32,123 nucleotides of DNA from positions 1 to 32,123 of the forward strand of contig JADHWA010000006.1 in NCBI GenBank assembly GCA_016783715.1, in the 5' to 3' direction. Positions within the stretch are counted from its first letter, which is position 1; every line of letters begins with the position of its first letter. Below are positions 1-9,942 of the stretch, in pieces. The notes beneath the pieces were generated by a model. It was not told where the DNA came from, did no database searches, and saw nothing but the letters and a program-made list of their open reading frames with translations. This DNA is from Candidatus Omnitrophota bacterium. Lineage in GTDB: Bacteria; Omnitrophota; Gorgyraeia; Gygaellales; Profunditerraquicolaceae. Position numbers and translations under genes: made by a program.

Positions 1-184
1 TTCCCTTGAGCAGGATATAACTTATAAAAGGTATATTGTCGTAGGAGTGAATCTTTTTATTACAAAGCGGGCAGTGTGAGCTCGGCCAGACAACCGACTC
101 CTCAAGCGGCATCCGGTGTATACAGACATTCAGGAAGCTGCCTACTATCGAACCAAAAATAAATACCAGAATATCGGCGATCAT
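1..184 (-). CDS. Prepilin peptidase (A24/PilD-like), N-terminal part, truncated by window edge
   Basis: Manual minus-strand translation from ATG at 184: MIADILVFIFGSIVGSFLNVCIHRMPLEESVVWPSSHCPLCNKKIHSYDNIPFISYILLKG. It has GSFLNVxIHRxP, a CxxC pair and DNIPxxSY, typical of prepilin peptidases. AAGGAG Shine-Dalgarno upstream. Not in the ORF track because it runs off the window. Confidence 0.88.
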   Translation of the reverse strand, partial: MIADILVFIFGSIVGSFLNVCIHRMPLEESVVWPSSHCPLCNKKIHSYDNIPFISYILLKG

Positions 185-329
185 AATTCATTCACTCCTT
201 GTATAATCCTCAGGCATGAACATAGATTATACCTGATTACTGTGATTAATTAAGATTACAGCGATTAAGGCATTAATCTGTGTAATCTGTTTTATATCTC
301 TGTAATCAAGGCATCCATAATGCTTGATG

Positions 330-1238
330 CTATTGGATGCCTTTATTTAGGGCCTTGCGCATAACCTCGATAGGCGCTTGTTTTCCTGTCCAGATATTGA
401 AGGCATCTGCCCCCTGGTAGAGTAACATCTCCAAACCATCTGCCACGGGCAAATCACGCGCTAAGGCATCTTTTATCAATTGAGTCTTGTCATTCCTGTT
501 ATAGACTACATCATAAACAGACAGCTCCTTATGAAGTAAGCTCTTATCTATCGGGGAATCCTGGGGATTCTTCATCCCTATAGGAGATGCATTTACCAAC
601 AAAGAACATTTCTTTATTGCCTCCTGCAGATCATCTCCGGAGATAAACTTCAGTTTGTCCGAGAGGAAATTAGCATGCGGCGAATTCGAAAGAAAATGCT
701 CTTTGGCCGACTTTATAGATTGACCATCTATATCATAGATGTAAATCTTCTTGCATCCTGACTTCTTCCAACTCAGGGCTGCGATTATGGCCCTGCCGGC
801 TCCCCCGCATCCGATAACCAAAACCTCTTTGCCGCTAGGATTAAACTTTAAGGACTCACTAAGAGATCTCCTGAAGCCGCTGGCATCGGTATTGTAATAC
901 TCTAAACTCTGACCTGTTTTCTTTACTGTTTTAACTGCCCAGCTTAATTTTACGTAATATGAATTCTCCTGTATAAGAGAATTTTCCTGCTTGAGAGGAA
1001 ACTTCTTCTCCAAAATCTCTTTTGCTCTAATTTTATGTGGTATAGTAATGTTGAAGCCCGCCAAATCTAACGCATAGACTTCCTCTGTCAAAAAACTCTC
1101 GAGTTTCTCGGATGTCTTCTCAAATAGTTTATACTCAGCATCTATCCCTAGTTTCCTGAATGCCGCATTGTGCATTTGAGGAGACAAGCTATGCCCTACA
1201 GGGAATCCGATTAATGCGTATAGCTGTTTCTTCTGCAT
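330..1238 (-). CDS. aroE: Shikimate dehydrogenase
   Basis: IGFPVGHSLSPQMHNAAF, NITIPHK, VIGCGGAGRAI and NASPIGM motifs. Confidence 0.95.
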   Translation of the reverse strand: MQKKQLYALIGFPVGHSLSPQMHNAAFRKLGIDAEYKLFEKTSEKLESFLTEEVYALDLAGFNITIPHKIRAKEILEKKFPLKQENSLIQENSYYVKLSWAVKTVKKTGQSLEYYNTDASGFRRSLSESLKFNPSGKEVLVIGCGGAGRAIIAALSWKKSGCKKIYIYDIDGQSIKSAKEHFLSNSPHANFLSDKLKFISGDDLQEAIKKCSLLVNASPIGMKNPQDSPIDKSLLHKELSVYDVVYNRNDKTQLIKDALARDLPVADGLEMLLYQGADAFNIWTGKQAPIEVMRKALNKGIQ

Positions 1239-1250
1239 ACTCTGCTTTCC

Positions 1251-1703
1251 TTAATCAAAGACGATTGAGAAGAATCCCTTCCAGTGTCTCTCTTTGAAAT
1301 TCACAAAGGGCTTCTGGTAGCGTTCAACTAACTCGAGCCTTAACTCTTCTTCTGATAACTGCCTCATAGTGTTCGGCAGCCCCGGCTCTTGCGGTTCTCC
1401 AACCGGATATACGCCATAAATCGTCGACCAGAACTCATCCCAATCCTCGGGAGTAAAACTGACGAAAGGCTCCCTGAAGCTGGAGGCCAACTTTATCTCC
1501 TGGGATACCGGATGCGGCGGCCTTAACCTTCTTATTACCTGAGGGTTGCGTATGGCGTAAAAATTATCAGTATAAGTCTTGATTTTTTTATACTGAAAAG
1601 AGATCTGTTCTCTAATCGTCTCGCCAAAAACTAAGGCTATAAACAAAAAAAAGAATCCCCAGAGTAAAAAATCTCTTATCAGGACTCTTCTTTTATAGGG
1701 CAT
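1251..1703 (-). CDS. Hypothetical small membrane-anchored protein with an internally repeated PFVxF...WxxF motif
   Basis: 150 aa ORF with an N-terminal hydrophobic helix (FLLWGFFFLFIALVFG). It overlaps the leuA stop and is followed closely by aroE. No family recognised. Confidence 0.75.
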   Translation of the reverse strand: MPYKRRVLIRDFLLWGFFFLFIALVFGETIREQISFQYKKIKTYTDNFYAIRNPQVIRRLRPPHPVSQEIKLASSFREPFVSFTPEDWDEFWSTIYGVYPVGEPQEPGLPNTMRQLSEEELRLELVERYQKPFVNFKERHWKGFFSIVFD

Positions 1704-3195
1704 ATTTATTTAAGGCGTTCAGGTAAGCCAGGACGCTTGCTTCAATGACATCAGTCGATGAGCCCCTAGACTGAATCATCCTGTTTTTGATTCTGACCCT
1801 TAAATAGACTTCTCCGATTGCATCTTTGCCTTTAGTTACCGCTTCTAACCTGTAATCCAGAAGCTCTCCTTTTACCCCGGTGATCTTCTCGATTGCCTTA
1901 AAACATGCATCGACCGGGCCGTCTCCGGAAGACCTTCCTTCTAAAATCTTACCCTTCTGTTTAAGCCTTACTAATGCCTTGGGTGCGATCCTGGTGCCGG
2001 AGGTAACTTCAAAACTATCCAGCTGCCAGAGTGGCTTTGCGACTTGGACCTGGTCTTCGACGATTGTAATCAGGTCGTCGTCGAAAACCTCCTTCTTCTT
2101 ATCCGCCAGACCCTTAAAATTTACAAATGCCTTATCTAACTGCATCTTATTTAAACTAAACCCCAGGGACTTAAGCCTTTCGCTAAAGGCATGCCGGCCT
2201 GAATGTTTACCCAGGACAAGGCCCCGGCCGTAGAATCCCACATCCTGAGGCTTAATGATCTCATAGGTTGAACGCTCTTTCAGGACGCCGTCTTGATGAA
2301 TGCCTGATTCATGACGGAAGGCATTTGTTCCTACGATCGCCTTATTAGGGGCAATCACGAATCCGGTAAGCCTACTTACCAACCTTGAGGTTTTATAAAT
2401 CTGTTTTTTCTTAATATTAGTGCTAAATTCGCCGAAAAGGTCAGCTCTGGTGTCCAGCGTCATCACTATCTCTTCGAGCGCTGCGTTTCCTGCGCGCTCC
2501 CCCACTCCGTTTATAGTACATTCGACTTGACGGGCGCCATTTTTTATCGCTGCCAGGGAATTGGCAACCCCTAAACCAAGGTCATTATGGCAGTGTACCG
2601 AGATTACCGCCTTGTTAATTTTGATCACGTTATCTCTGATTGCAGCGATCAATGCGCCGAATTCCTCCGGCTCGGCATATCCTACGGTGTCCGGAATATT
2701 GACCGTAGTGGCACCGGCATCAATTACCGCCTCGATTACCCTGTAGAGAAAACTCTTTTCGCTGCGTGAGGCATCCTCCGGAGAAAACTCGATATCTGCA
2801 CAATACTTCCTTGCGTATCTTACGCCCTCTACGGCCAACCTCAGTATCTCATCCTCAGCTTTCTTGAGTTTATACTGCATATGGATCTTAGAGGTAGCCA
2901 GAAATACATGTATGCGTGGCCTTTTCGCCGGCTTAAGTGCTGTGGCTGCTGCCTCGATATCTTTTTTGATTGAACGCGCCAATCCGCAGATCACCGCAGT
3001 CTTAACGCTCTTGGCGATAGACTGCACACTGGCAAAATCTCCTGCTGAGGTGATCGGAAAACCCGCCTCAATTATATCCACCCCCAAGTCAGCCAGAGAC
3101 TGGGCTATCTCGAGCTTCTCCTTCTGGTTCAATGAGGCACCCGGGGCCTGCTCTCCGTCTCTGAGTGTGGTATCGAATATGAGTATGTTAGCCAT
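1693..3195 (-). CDS. leuA: 2-isopropylmalate synthase
   Basis: DTTLRDGEQAPGASL, HCHNDLGLGVANSLAA and GVGERAGNAALEE motifs, plus a C-terminal regulatory domain; 500 aa. Confidence 0.95.
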   Translation of the reverse strand: MANILIFDTTLRDGEQAPGASLNQKEKLEIAQSLADLGVDIIEAGFPITSAGDFASVQSIAKSVKTAVICGLARSIKKDIEAAATALKPAKRPRIHVFLATSKIHMQYKLKKAEDEILRLAVEGVRYARKYCADIEFSPEDASRSEKSFLYRVIEAVIDAGATTVNIPDTVGYAEPEEFGALIAAIRDNVIKINKAVISVHCHNDLGLGVANSLAAIKNGARQVECTINGVGERAGNAALEEIVMTLDTRADLFGEFSTNIKKKQIYKTSRLVSRLTGFVIAPNKAIVGTNAFRHESGIHQDGVLKERSTYEIIKPQDVGFYGRGLVLGKHSGRHAFSERLKSLGFSLNKMQLDKAFVNFKGLADKKKEVFDDDLITIVEDQVQVAKPLWQLDSFEVTSGTRIAPKALVRLKQKGKILEGRSSGDGPVDACFKAIEKITGVKGELLDYRLEAVTKGKDAIGEVYLRVRIKNRMIQSRGSSTDVIEASVLAYLNALNKYAL

Positions 3196-3203
3196 GTCTT
3201 AAC

Positions 3204-3316
3204 TTAAAGTCCAAAGTGCAAAGCGCAAAGTTTAAGTGTAAAGTTTTAAGTTTTATACTCCAGCTTTGCGTTTTACGCTTTAGTTTTGCCGCTTTTTTGT
3301 TTTACGCTTTACGCTT
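3204..3316. repeat. Low-complexity, word-iterated imperfect hairpin (AAAGCGTAAAACGCAAAG / CTTTGCGCTTTGCACTTT)
   Basis: leuA-ilvC gap is built from reiterated aaagtgcaaagcgcaaagtttaagtgtaaag, then ctttgcgttttacgctttag...ttttacgctttacgc. Confidence 0.7.
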
Positions 3317-4304
3317 TTTTCATCCAGGGCATCATTTCTCTTAAGTCCTTACCCACTTTCTCAATCTGATGCTCGTCGCCTTCTTTTAGGCATTTATTGA
3401 AATTAGGGCGCCCTGCTTCATTCTCCTTTATCCACTCTCTGGCGAATTTTCCCGACTTTATCTCCTTCAGGAGTTTCCTCATCTCTTTGCGGGTCTTCTC
3501 GGTAATAATCCTGGGGCCGCGCGAAAGATCGCCGTAACAGGCGGTATTGGATACCCCCCGGCGCATCCCGGAGATCCCCCTCTCCTGAATTAAATCAGTG
3601 ATTAGTTTTAATTCATGCAGGACCTCAAAATAAGCGATCTCCGGCTGATACCCTGCCTCGATCAGCGTATCGAATCCTGCCTTGATCAGGGCAGTTACGC
3701 CTCCGCAAAGCACTGCCTGCTCTCCGAAAAGATCCGTCTCTGTCTCTTCTTCAAAGGTAGTCTCGATTACACCGGCAGTCGTCGCCTTAAGCGCCTTGGC
3801 ATAGGCCAGGGCGAGCTTTAAAGCATTGCCGCTTGAGTCCTGATAAACCGCAACCAGACACGGAACACCCTTGCCTTCTTCGTACATTTTTCTTACCAGG
3901 GCACCTGGGCCTTTCGGGGCGACCATAAATACATCGACCTTCTTCGGGGGCTTGATCTGCTTAAAGCGGATATTGAATCCGTGCGAGAAGCAAAGCGCCT
4001 TCCCCTTCTTTAGATTAGGCTTAATATCTTCTTTATAGACCTTGGCCTGCACATGATCCTGGGTAAGGATCTGGATAATGTCACCCTCTTTGGCTGCTTC
4101 ATCCGCAGAGAGGGGGTTAAATCCATCACTCTTGGCTAATTCGAAGTTGGTGGTTCCCTCGACTTCAGAGACAACTACCCGGCATCCGGAATCACGCAGG
4201 CATAATGCCTGACCGCGACCCTGAATACCATAGCCGATAATCGCAATTGTTTTATCTTTTAATAACTCTAAATCCGCATCCTTGTCGTAATAAACCTTTG
4301 CCAT
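3309..4304 (-). CDS. ilvC: Ketol-acid reductoisomerase
   Basis: [28 protein letters not shown] and [17 protein letters not shown] motifs. Confidence 0.96.
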   Translation of the reverse strand: MAKVYYDKDADLELLKDKTIAIIGYGIQGRGQALCLRDSGCRVVVSEVEGTTNFELAKSDGFNPLSADEAAKEGDIIQILTQDHVQAKVYKEDIKPNLKKGKALCFSHGFNIRFKQIKPPKKVDVFMVAPKGPGALVRKMYEEGKGVPCLVAVYQDSSGNALKLALAYAKALKATTAGVIETTFEEETETDLFGEQAVLCGGVTALIKAGFDTLIEAGYQPEIAYFEVLHELKLITDLIQERGISGMRRGVSNTACYGDLSRGPRIITEKTRKEMRKLLKEIKSGKFAREWIKENEAGRPNFNKCLKEGDEHQIEKVGKDLREMMPWMKKA

Positions 4305-4315
4305 CTAAAACCTCC

Positions 4316-4399
4316 TTTAATGAGCAGACCCAGCCCTTGCATGCAAGGGTGGGGTAGCGTCCGTTGTTATTCCTGTCTATTAAGCGTCTGCGCATTGAA
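4316..4399. repeat. A-type intercistronic hairpin module (long, branched variant) upstream of ilvC
   Basis: tttaatgagCAGAC-[cccaGCCCTTGCatGCAAGGGtgggg]...GTCTGcgcattgaa; sits directly at the ilvC Shine-Dalgarno. Confidence 0.7.
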
Positions 4400-4447
4400 C
4401 CCCGCACCCAAACAAGTAGCAGTAGATACTAAACTGGGTGAGGGGTT
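4398..4447. repeat. B-type hairpin module (AACCCCGCACCCA...TGGGTGAGGGGTT)
   Basis: 13-bp stem with one mismatch. Loop aacaagtagcagtagatact is shared with the copy at 30569-30616. Confidence 0.8.
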
Positions 4448-4510
4448 AAATTCGGACAGAGACTTATGTTCTCCGCCTTCGGCGGATCCATAAGTCTCGT
4501 CCTCATTTAA
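4446..4510. repeat. A-type hairpin module, inverted, overlapping the ilvN stop codon
   Basis: Minus strand: TTAAATGAGGAC-GAGACTTATG-gatccgccgaaggcggagaa-CATAAGTCTC-T-GTCCGAATTTAA. Confidence 0.82.
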
Positions 4511-4980
4511 TACTGCATTGCCACTCTGCCTGTCCTCACCAGATCCTTTATCCCGAATTGCTCCAGCTTAAGAAGCACCGCAGCGATCTGGCCCTGGTCA
4601 CCGACGATCTCAATAATCGCAGAGTTCCCCTTTTGTTGAATAATCTTAGCCACGTACTTATCAAGCGCTCGGGTCAACTTTGATTTATTTCCAGAGGAAT
4701 AGCTGACCTTTACCAGGATCATCTCGCGGTCGGCATGTTCTTTCTTGGTAAAATCAGTCACCGTGATTACATCTATCAGTTTATTTAACTGCTTCTTAAT
4801 CTGCTCCAATATTGACTCATCCTTGGCCTCGACCACGATGGTCATATATGAAACGGTCGGATCCAGGGTCTCGGATACCGCAAGCGAGGTGATATTATAA
4901 CCGCGGGCGCTGAAGAGATTAGATACACGCGCCAGGACACCCGACTTATTCTCTACTGTCACCGATATTGTATGTTTCAT
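4507..4980 (-). CDS. ilvN: Acetolactate synthase small (regulatory) subunit
   Basis: ACT domain: HTISVTVENKSGVLARVSNLFSARGYNITSLAV. Confidence 0.95.
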   Translation of the reverse strand: MKHTISVTVENKSGVLARVSNLFSARGYNITSLAVSETLDPTVSYMTIVVEAKDESILEQIKKQLNKLIDVITVTDFTKKEHADREMILVKVSYSSGNKSKLTRALDKYVAKIIQQKGNSAIIEIVGDQGQIAAVLLKLEQFGIKDLVRTGRVAMQY

Positions 4981-5060
4981 TCGCTTATCTCCATTTATCA
5001 GTTTTCGTTATTTCATTGTCTCGAAGAAAGTTTCAATGAAATTGCTACATTCTTAAATTA

Positions 5061-5172
5061 ATTTCTGAACAATAGAAAATAGACCGCAATTGAGCCTCGG
5101 CTCTATTGTTCTATTCTCCATTGCTCAATTGCTCTGTGCGCTGTCTGTTAAAAACTTTTTTTGACAGCGCAC
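5061..5172. repeat. Intercistronic inverted repeats between ilvB and ilvN
   Basis: GTGCGCTGTC (5136-5145) / GACAGCGCAC (5163-5172) perfect 10-bp stem abutting the ilvB stop. Also CAATTGAGC / GCTCAATTG and GAACAATAGA / TCTATTGTTC. Confidence 0.75.
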
Positions 5173-6836
5173 TACGCCATCCCTCCTATCATGCGGTTAA
5201 TAGCCTCACCCGCAGGAACCATCGGGTAGACATTCTCCTCCGGCTCGATATGAAAGTCAATCAACACCGTATTATCTATCTTGAGCGCCTTATCGATCGC
5301 AGGACGCACATCTTCTTTTTTGGTCACCCGGATCCCCGCGGCACCGTAACTTTCAGCCAACTTCACAAAATCCGGGCCGCTAATCCGGGTATAGGCATAG
5401 CGCTTCTTGTAGAATAATTCCTGCCACTGCCTCACCATTCCAAGGTAGCCGTTATTTAAAATTGCAATCTTGACGTTGATCTTATTGGCAACACAGGTTG
5501 CCAGCTCCTGTATATTCATCTGGATTGAACCGTCACCTGCGATATCAAAGACCGTTTTTTCCGGGCACCCCATCTTGGCACCCATGGCCGCAGGAAAACC
5601 AAAGCCCATCGTACCCAGGCCTCCCGATGATATAAAGGTATGGGGATGGCTGTATTTATACCACTGCGCCGCCCACATCTGGTTCTGTCCGACCTCGGTT
5701 GTGATAATCGCCTCGCCCTTGGTTGCCTGGTCAATCTGCTCCACTACATACTGCGGCTTGACCTTATCACCCTCTTTATATTTTAGGGGATACTTCTTCT
5801 TCAGAGATTCGACTTCTTTTATCCAGGCAGACGAATCAGGCAAAATCTTGATCTGCTCTAAGAGCTCACCTAAGATATTCTTGGCATCACCGACTATCGG
5901 GACATCGACTCTGAAGTTTTTACTGATTGATGACGGGTCAATATCAATATGGACGACTTTAGCATTGGGGGCAAAGGAATCGATCCTGCCGGTAACCCGG
6001 TCATCGAAACGGGCACCCACCGCAATGATCAGATCCGATTCCATAATCGCATGATTAGCATAAGCTGTGCCGTGCATCCCCAGCATCCCCAGGGCCAGAG
6101 GATGAACAGAAGGAAATCCGCCGATACCCATCAGGGTCCAGGTGACCGGTGCCTGAATTTTCTCGGCAAACTCCCGTAATAATAAATTTGCTCCGCTGGT
6201 GATGATCCCGCCGCCGGAATAGATCAGAGGTTTCTTGGCTTTAGAGATCAATTTAGCAGCTTTTTTAATCTGGCCGGGATGTCCGAAGTAGACCGGCTTG
6301 TAGCTGCGGATATTCAACACCTCAGGCCAGAGGAACTCAGCATCCTGCATCTGAATATCTACCGGGATATCGATTACCACCGGTCCCGGACGACCACTGA
6401 CTGCAATATAAAATGCCTCCTTAATAGTCGTGGATAAATCTTTTATCTCCTTTACCAGATAGTTATGCTTGGAGATCGGACGGGTAATTCCGGTAACATC
6501 TGCCTCCTGAAAAGCATCATTACCTATAAGGCAGGTCTTGACCTGGCCGGTAATCGCCACGATCGGAATCGAATCCATATAGGCATTGGCAATTCCGGTA
6601 ACCAGGTTAGTCGCGCCGGGACCGCTGGTGGCTATGCAAACTCCGGCTCTGCCGGTTGCACGGGCATATCCGTCGGCAGCATGGGCTGCACCCTGTTCGT
6701 GACGGGTCAGAATAAATTTAAAATCCGCATCATACAGGCTGTCGAATAAAGGCAGAACAGAACCTCCGGGATAACCAAAGATTACCTCTACCCCTGCATT
6801 CTTTAAACTCTTAACAATTATATCCGCACCCTTCAT
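5172..6836 (-). CDS. ilvB: Acetolactate synthase large subunit
   Basis: [33 protein letters not shown] and [14 protein letters not shown] motifs. The ORF track starts at 6881, but MKGADIIV at 6836 has AAGGAG upstream. Confidence 0.95.
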   Translation of the reverse strand: MKGADIIVKSLKNAGVEVIFGYPGGSVLPLFDSLYDADFKFILTRHEQGAAHAADGYARATGRAGVCIATSGPGATNLVTGIANAYMDSIPIVAITGQVKTCLIGNDAFQEADVTGITRPISKHNYLVKEIKDLSTTIKEAFYIAVSGRPGPVVIDIPVDIQMQDAEFLWPEVLNIRSYKPVYFGHPGQIKKAAKLISKAKKPLIYSGGGIITSGANLLLREFAEKIQAPVTWTLMGIGGFPSVHPLALGMLGMHGTAYANHAIMESDLIIAVGARFDDRVTGRIDSFAPNAKVVHIDIDPSSISKNFRVDVPIVGDAKNILGELLEQIKILPDSSAWIKEVESLKKKYPLKYKEGDKVKPQYVVEQIDQATKGEAIITTEVGQNQMWAAQWYKYSHPHTFISSGGLGTMGFGFPAAMGAKMGCPEKTVFDIAGDGSIQMNIQELATCVANKINVKIAILNNGYLGMVRQWQELFYKKRYAYTRISGPDFVKLAESYGAAGIRVTKKEDVRPAIDKALKIDNTVLIDFHIEPEENVYPMVPAGEAINRMIGGMA

Positions 6837-6859
6837 TGCAACTCCTTGACTATGCTCTC

Positions 6860-6932
6860 TAGCGTTTAGCGCGAAGCGCATAGAGTTAAATATAGTGCTT
6901 TTACTAAACGCTAACCGCTATACGCTGTACGC
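6860..6932. repeat. Word-iterated hairpin (TAGCGTTTAG ... CTAAACGCTA, then ACCGCTATACGCTGTACGCTA)
   Basis: 10-bp perfect arms at 6860-6869 and 6904-6913, plus repeated ACGCTA words. Confidence 0.75.
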
Positions 6933-8584
6933 TAAGTTAAAATAGCTCCTTTATCTGCTGAACTGACTAACTTAGAGTATCTTGATAGATATCCTGTCTT
7001 GATCTTCGGCGGCAAGAGCAAAGCATTTCTTAATCTCTTGTCTATGTCATATTTATTTAAGCGAACCGACAATTTCCTATTCGGTATATCGATCTCTATT
7101 ATATCACCGTCTTTTAAAATCGCAATCGGTCCGCCGCTCTTTGCCTCCGGAGATACATGGCCGATGCAGGGCCCCTTAGTACCTCCTGAGAATCTCCCAT
7201 CGGTAATCAGAGCCACTGAATCCGCTAAACCTAATCCCACTATTGCGGCGGTTGGCGCTAACATCTCTCGCATCCCCGGCCCGCCTGCAGGCCCCTCATA
7301 ACGAATAACCACCACATCGCCTGATTTTATCTTACGGCCTAATATCGCCTTCATTGCCTCTTCTTCCCTATTGAAGACCTTCGCCTTCCCCTTAAAATGC
7401 ATCATTCGAGAGCTGACCGCTGACTGTTTCACTACCGCCCCACAGGGAGCAAGATTCCCGAAGAGCACCGCCAGACTCCCCTGTTTATGATAGGCCTTAG
7501 TAAAGGGGCGGATAACATCCTGATCGAAAATCTCTGCCGCAGAGGCGATCTCAAGAGTTTTCTGCCCGCTTACCGAGAGCGTATTGTTTAATTTACCCCT
7601 GAGGCGTTTTAATACTGCAGGTATTCCGCCGGCATATTCTAAATCCTCCATAAAGTGTGTGCCCGATGGCTCAAGATTCGTAATGTGCGGGGTTTTTTTG
7701 CTGATCTTATCAAAAACCTCCAGATCCAAATCTGCCCCCGCCTCATGGGCGATAGCCATTAGATGAAGGACGGTATTACTTGAACCCCCCAAGGCCATAT
7801 CCACCACAATCGCATTCTTAAGTGATCTCTTATTTATAATATCCAACGGCCGAATATTCTTCCTGACTAATTCGCATATCTTTGTGCCGCTATCCTGGGC
7901 GATTCTGCGCTTTTTTGCCGAGACAGCCAAAGCGGTAGCACAGCCCGGCAGTGACATCCCCAAAGTCTCGGTAATACAGGCCATGGTATTGGCAGTATAT
8001 AATCCCTGACAGGAACCTGCTCCGGGACAAGCCTCCATCTCAAGACACGATAACTCCTCCCCGGAGATCTCCCCCTTCTTGGTCCTGGCCAAGGCCTCAT
8101 AAGTATCGTGAACAAAAGCAAGTTTCCGTTGTTTGTAGCGGCCGCTTAACATCGGGCCGGCGGTCACCACGATCGCCGGGATATTTAGACGCGCCACCCC
8201 CATCAACATCCCGGGTGTAATTTTGTCACAATTGGTCAACAGGACTAATCCATCTAACTGATGGGCATTTGCCACTGTCTCGATGGTGTCGGCGATAATC
8301 TCCCGAGATGGCAGAGGATAACACATACCCAGGTGACCCATGGCTATTCCGTCGCAGATACCAGGTACACCGAAGAAAAAAGGCACTCCTCCCCCGTAAC
8401 AGATGCCGCGCTCAATAAAACGCTCCAGGTCACGCATACCGATATGACCGGGAATCAGGTCGGTAAAAGAAGTGGCCACCCCGATGAAGGGACGGCTCAG
8501 GTCCCTGCGGGATAGACCTGTAGCATGCAAAAGTGCTCGATGCGGAGCTCTCTCGATTCCTTTTTTAATTTTATCAGAACGCAT
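6932..8584 (-). CDS. ilvD: Dihydroxy-acid dehydratase
   Basis: [33 protein letters not shown] and [14 protein letters not shown] motifs. Confidence 0.96.
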   Translation of the reverse strand: MRSDKIKKGIERAPHRALLHATGLSRRDLSRPFIGVATSFTDLIPGHIGMRDLERFIERGICYGGGVPFFFGVPGICDGIAMGHLGMCYPLPSREIIADTIETVANAHQLDGLVLLTNCDKITPGMLMGVARLNIPAIVVTAGPMLSGRYKQRKLAFVHDTYEALARTKKGEISGEELSCLEMEACPGAGSCQGLYTANTMACITETLGMSLPGCATALAVSAKKRRIAQDSGTKICELVRKNIRPLDIINKRSLKNAIVVDMALGGSSNTVLHLMAIAHEAGADLDLEVFDKISKKTPHITNLEPSGTHFMEDLEYAGGIPAVLKRLRGKLNNTLSVSGQKTLEIASAAEIFDQDVIRPFTKAYHKQGSLAVLFGNLAPCGAVVKQSAVSSRMMHFKGKAKVFNREEEAMKAILGRKIKSGDVVVIRYEGPAGGPGMREMLAPTAAIVGLGLADSVALITDGRFSGGTKGPCIGHVSPEAKSGGPIAILKDGDIIEIDIPNRKLSVRLNKYDIDKRLRNALLLPPKIKTGYLSRYSKLVSSADKGAILT

Positions 8585-8598
8585 AAATGCCTCCTAAA

Positions 8599-9930
8599 TT
8601 AATCGTCACCTTCGCCGTCATGTGTAATTTCTTTAGCCTGTTTCTCCTTGCGCTTACGGCTGATCACACGCTTTAGGGCAACATACTTGTCTATGAGTTC
8701 CCTGTTATTTACGTTGTTAAGCTGCTTAAAGAGAAAATCGAATTTAGCTTCGATCTCAGCGGTGATTGCAAGCCGGACCTCCTCACTCAGTCCCATGATC
8801 TCTTTCTTGAACGGCCCTAAGGCTTTCTTCCTGGTTTTATAGATAAACTGATCATCGGTCTGGCCGTCTTTTCTCTCGCTTGCGGCATTGGTTTTTAACC
8901 ATTCATAAATCCGCTGTCTTAAGTCATCTGGAAAATGCTTACTCTCATAGATCATATTCTGGAATTGAGTAGCTAAATGCACTTCAGCTGCATCACACTC
9001 GGCAAACTTATGAAATGCTGTCTCAGGGAGCGTTGAGGCTCCGTGTTGCACTGCTCCGGCCATTCCGAATTCACTCCTGGCTAGTGCCGAAAGATTTTTT
9101 AAGGTATCAAAGTCCAATTTTACCTCGGCGATATTCCCGTCGGGTAAGACTACGCCCCCGTGTGAAGTGCCGGTCTGTATAGAGATCTTGCTGATACCTA
9201 CTAACCCCTTACGCAGTCTTTCCTTAAAACCGGCCATAAATGCCCTCAAATCCTCAGGTGTCGAATTCTGATGTCCAACCTCTCCGATCTCTCCACCCAC
9301 TGAAACCGTTACCCCTCTGGGCTCATTGCGGCGGATGAATTGAGTCAGTTTTGCACATACCTCATAGTTGAGATACTGCTGCTTCTTTACGCTGGGCTTA
9401 GAAAGATCAACCAGAGTAGAGGAATCGATGTCGATATTATAGAATCCGGCAGCCAGCGCATCGATGATTAGTGCCTGCAGTACATCCAACTCTTTTTGCG
9501 GATCATCCTTAAATTTCTTCAGATTGGCCTGAAAATGATCCCCCTGAATGAACACCGGCCCCTTATACTCCTCCTTGACCGCCGCAGCCAGGATTACCGC
9601 GGCAAATTCAACCGGCGGCTGAGCAGTATACCCCATCTCCGACTTTGCGATCTCAAAGATAAAAGATCCAGTGTTATTCTTCTTGGCTACTCGAAAAATA
9701 GCCCGCGCCAGGTCATATGTCATGGCCCGTAAATTGATCGCCGGGACGGTAAACCCGCTAAACTCCCCCCTGCCTCGCGCCATATAGAACTCGTGGATAC
9801 TCGAAGGATAAATCTCTTTTTTATAAGCGATGTCGGATATCTTCTTGGCGATCCTTCTCTTATCCGCCATATCATCGCTGTTAACTAACTCCATAACGAA
9901 TTTTTGCACATCGAGTGGCCTTCTACCCAT
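8599..9930 (-). CDS. Class II fructose-bisphosphate aldolase family protein (long form, 443 aa)
   Basis: FIQGDHFQ, AGFYNIDIDSSTLVD, GGEIGEVG, ISIQTGTSHGG and VQHGASTLPE motifs. Confidence 0.82.
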   Translation of the reverse strand: MGRRPLDVQKFVMELVNSDDMADKRRIAKKISDIAYKKEIYPSSIHEFYMARGRGEFSGFTVPAINLRAMTYDLARAIFRVAKKNNTGSFIFEIAKSEMGYTAQPPVEFAAVILAAAVKEEYKGPVFIQGDHFQANLKKFKDDPQKELDVLQALIIDALAAGFYNIDIDSSTLVDLSKPSVKKQQYLNYEVCAKLTQFIRRNEPRGVTVSVGGEIGEVGHQNSTPEDLRAFMAGFKERLRKGLVGISKISIQTGTSHGGVVLPDGNIAEVKLDFDTLKNLSALARSEFGMAGAVQHGASTLPETAFHKFAECDAAEVHLATQFQNMIYESKHFPDDLRQRIYEWLKTNAASERKDGQTDDQFIYKTRKKALGPFKKEIMGLSEEVRLAITAEIEAKFDFLFKQLNNVNNRELIDKYVALKRVISRKRKEKQAKEITHDGEGDD

Positions 9931-9942
9931 GCTACTACCTCC

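Noticed and set aside
1880-2233. Plus-strand ORFs opposite leuA, ilvB, ilvD, ptsI and other genes in the ORF track
   Set aside because: They lie antisense to well-supported conserved genes and show no recognisable domains; treated as shadow ORFs.
4316-4510. T-box or leucine/valine attenuator upstream of ilvC
   Set aside because: No T-box sequence, no leader peptide rich in Leu/Val/Ile codons, and no U-tract terminator.
5136-5172. Rho-independent terminator after ilvB
   Set aside because: A 10-bp perfect stem exists but no U-tract follows on the minus strand; kept only as an inverted repeat.
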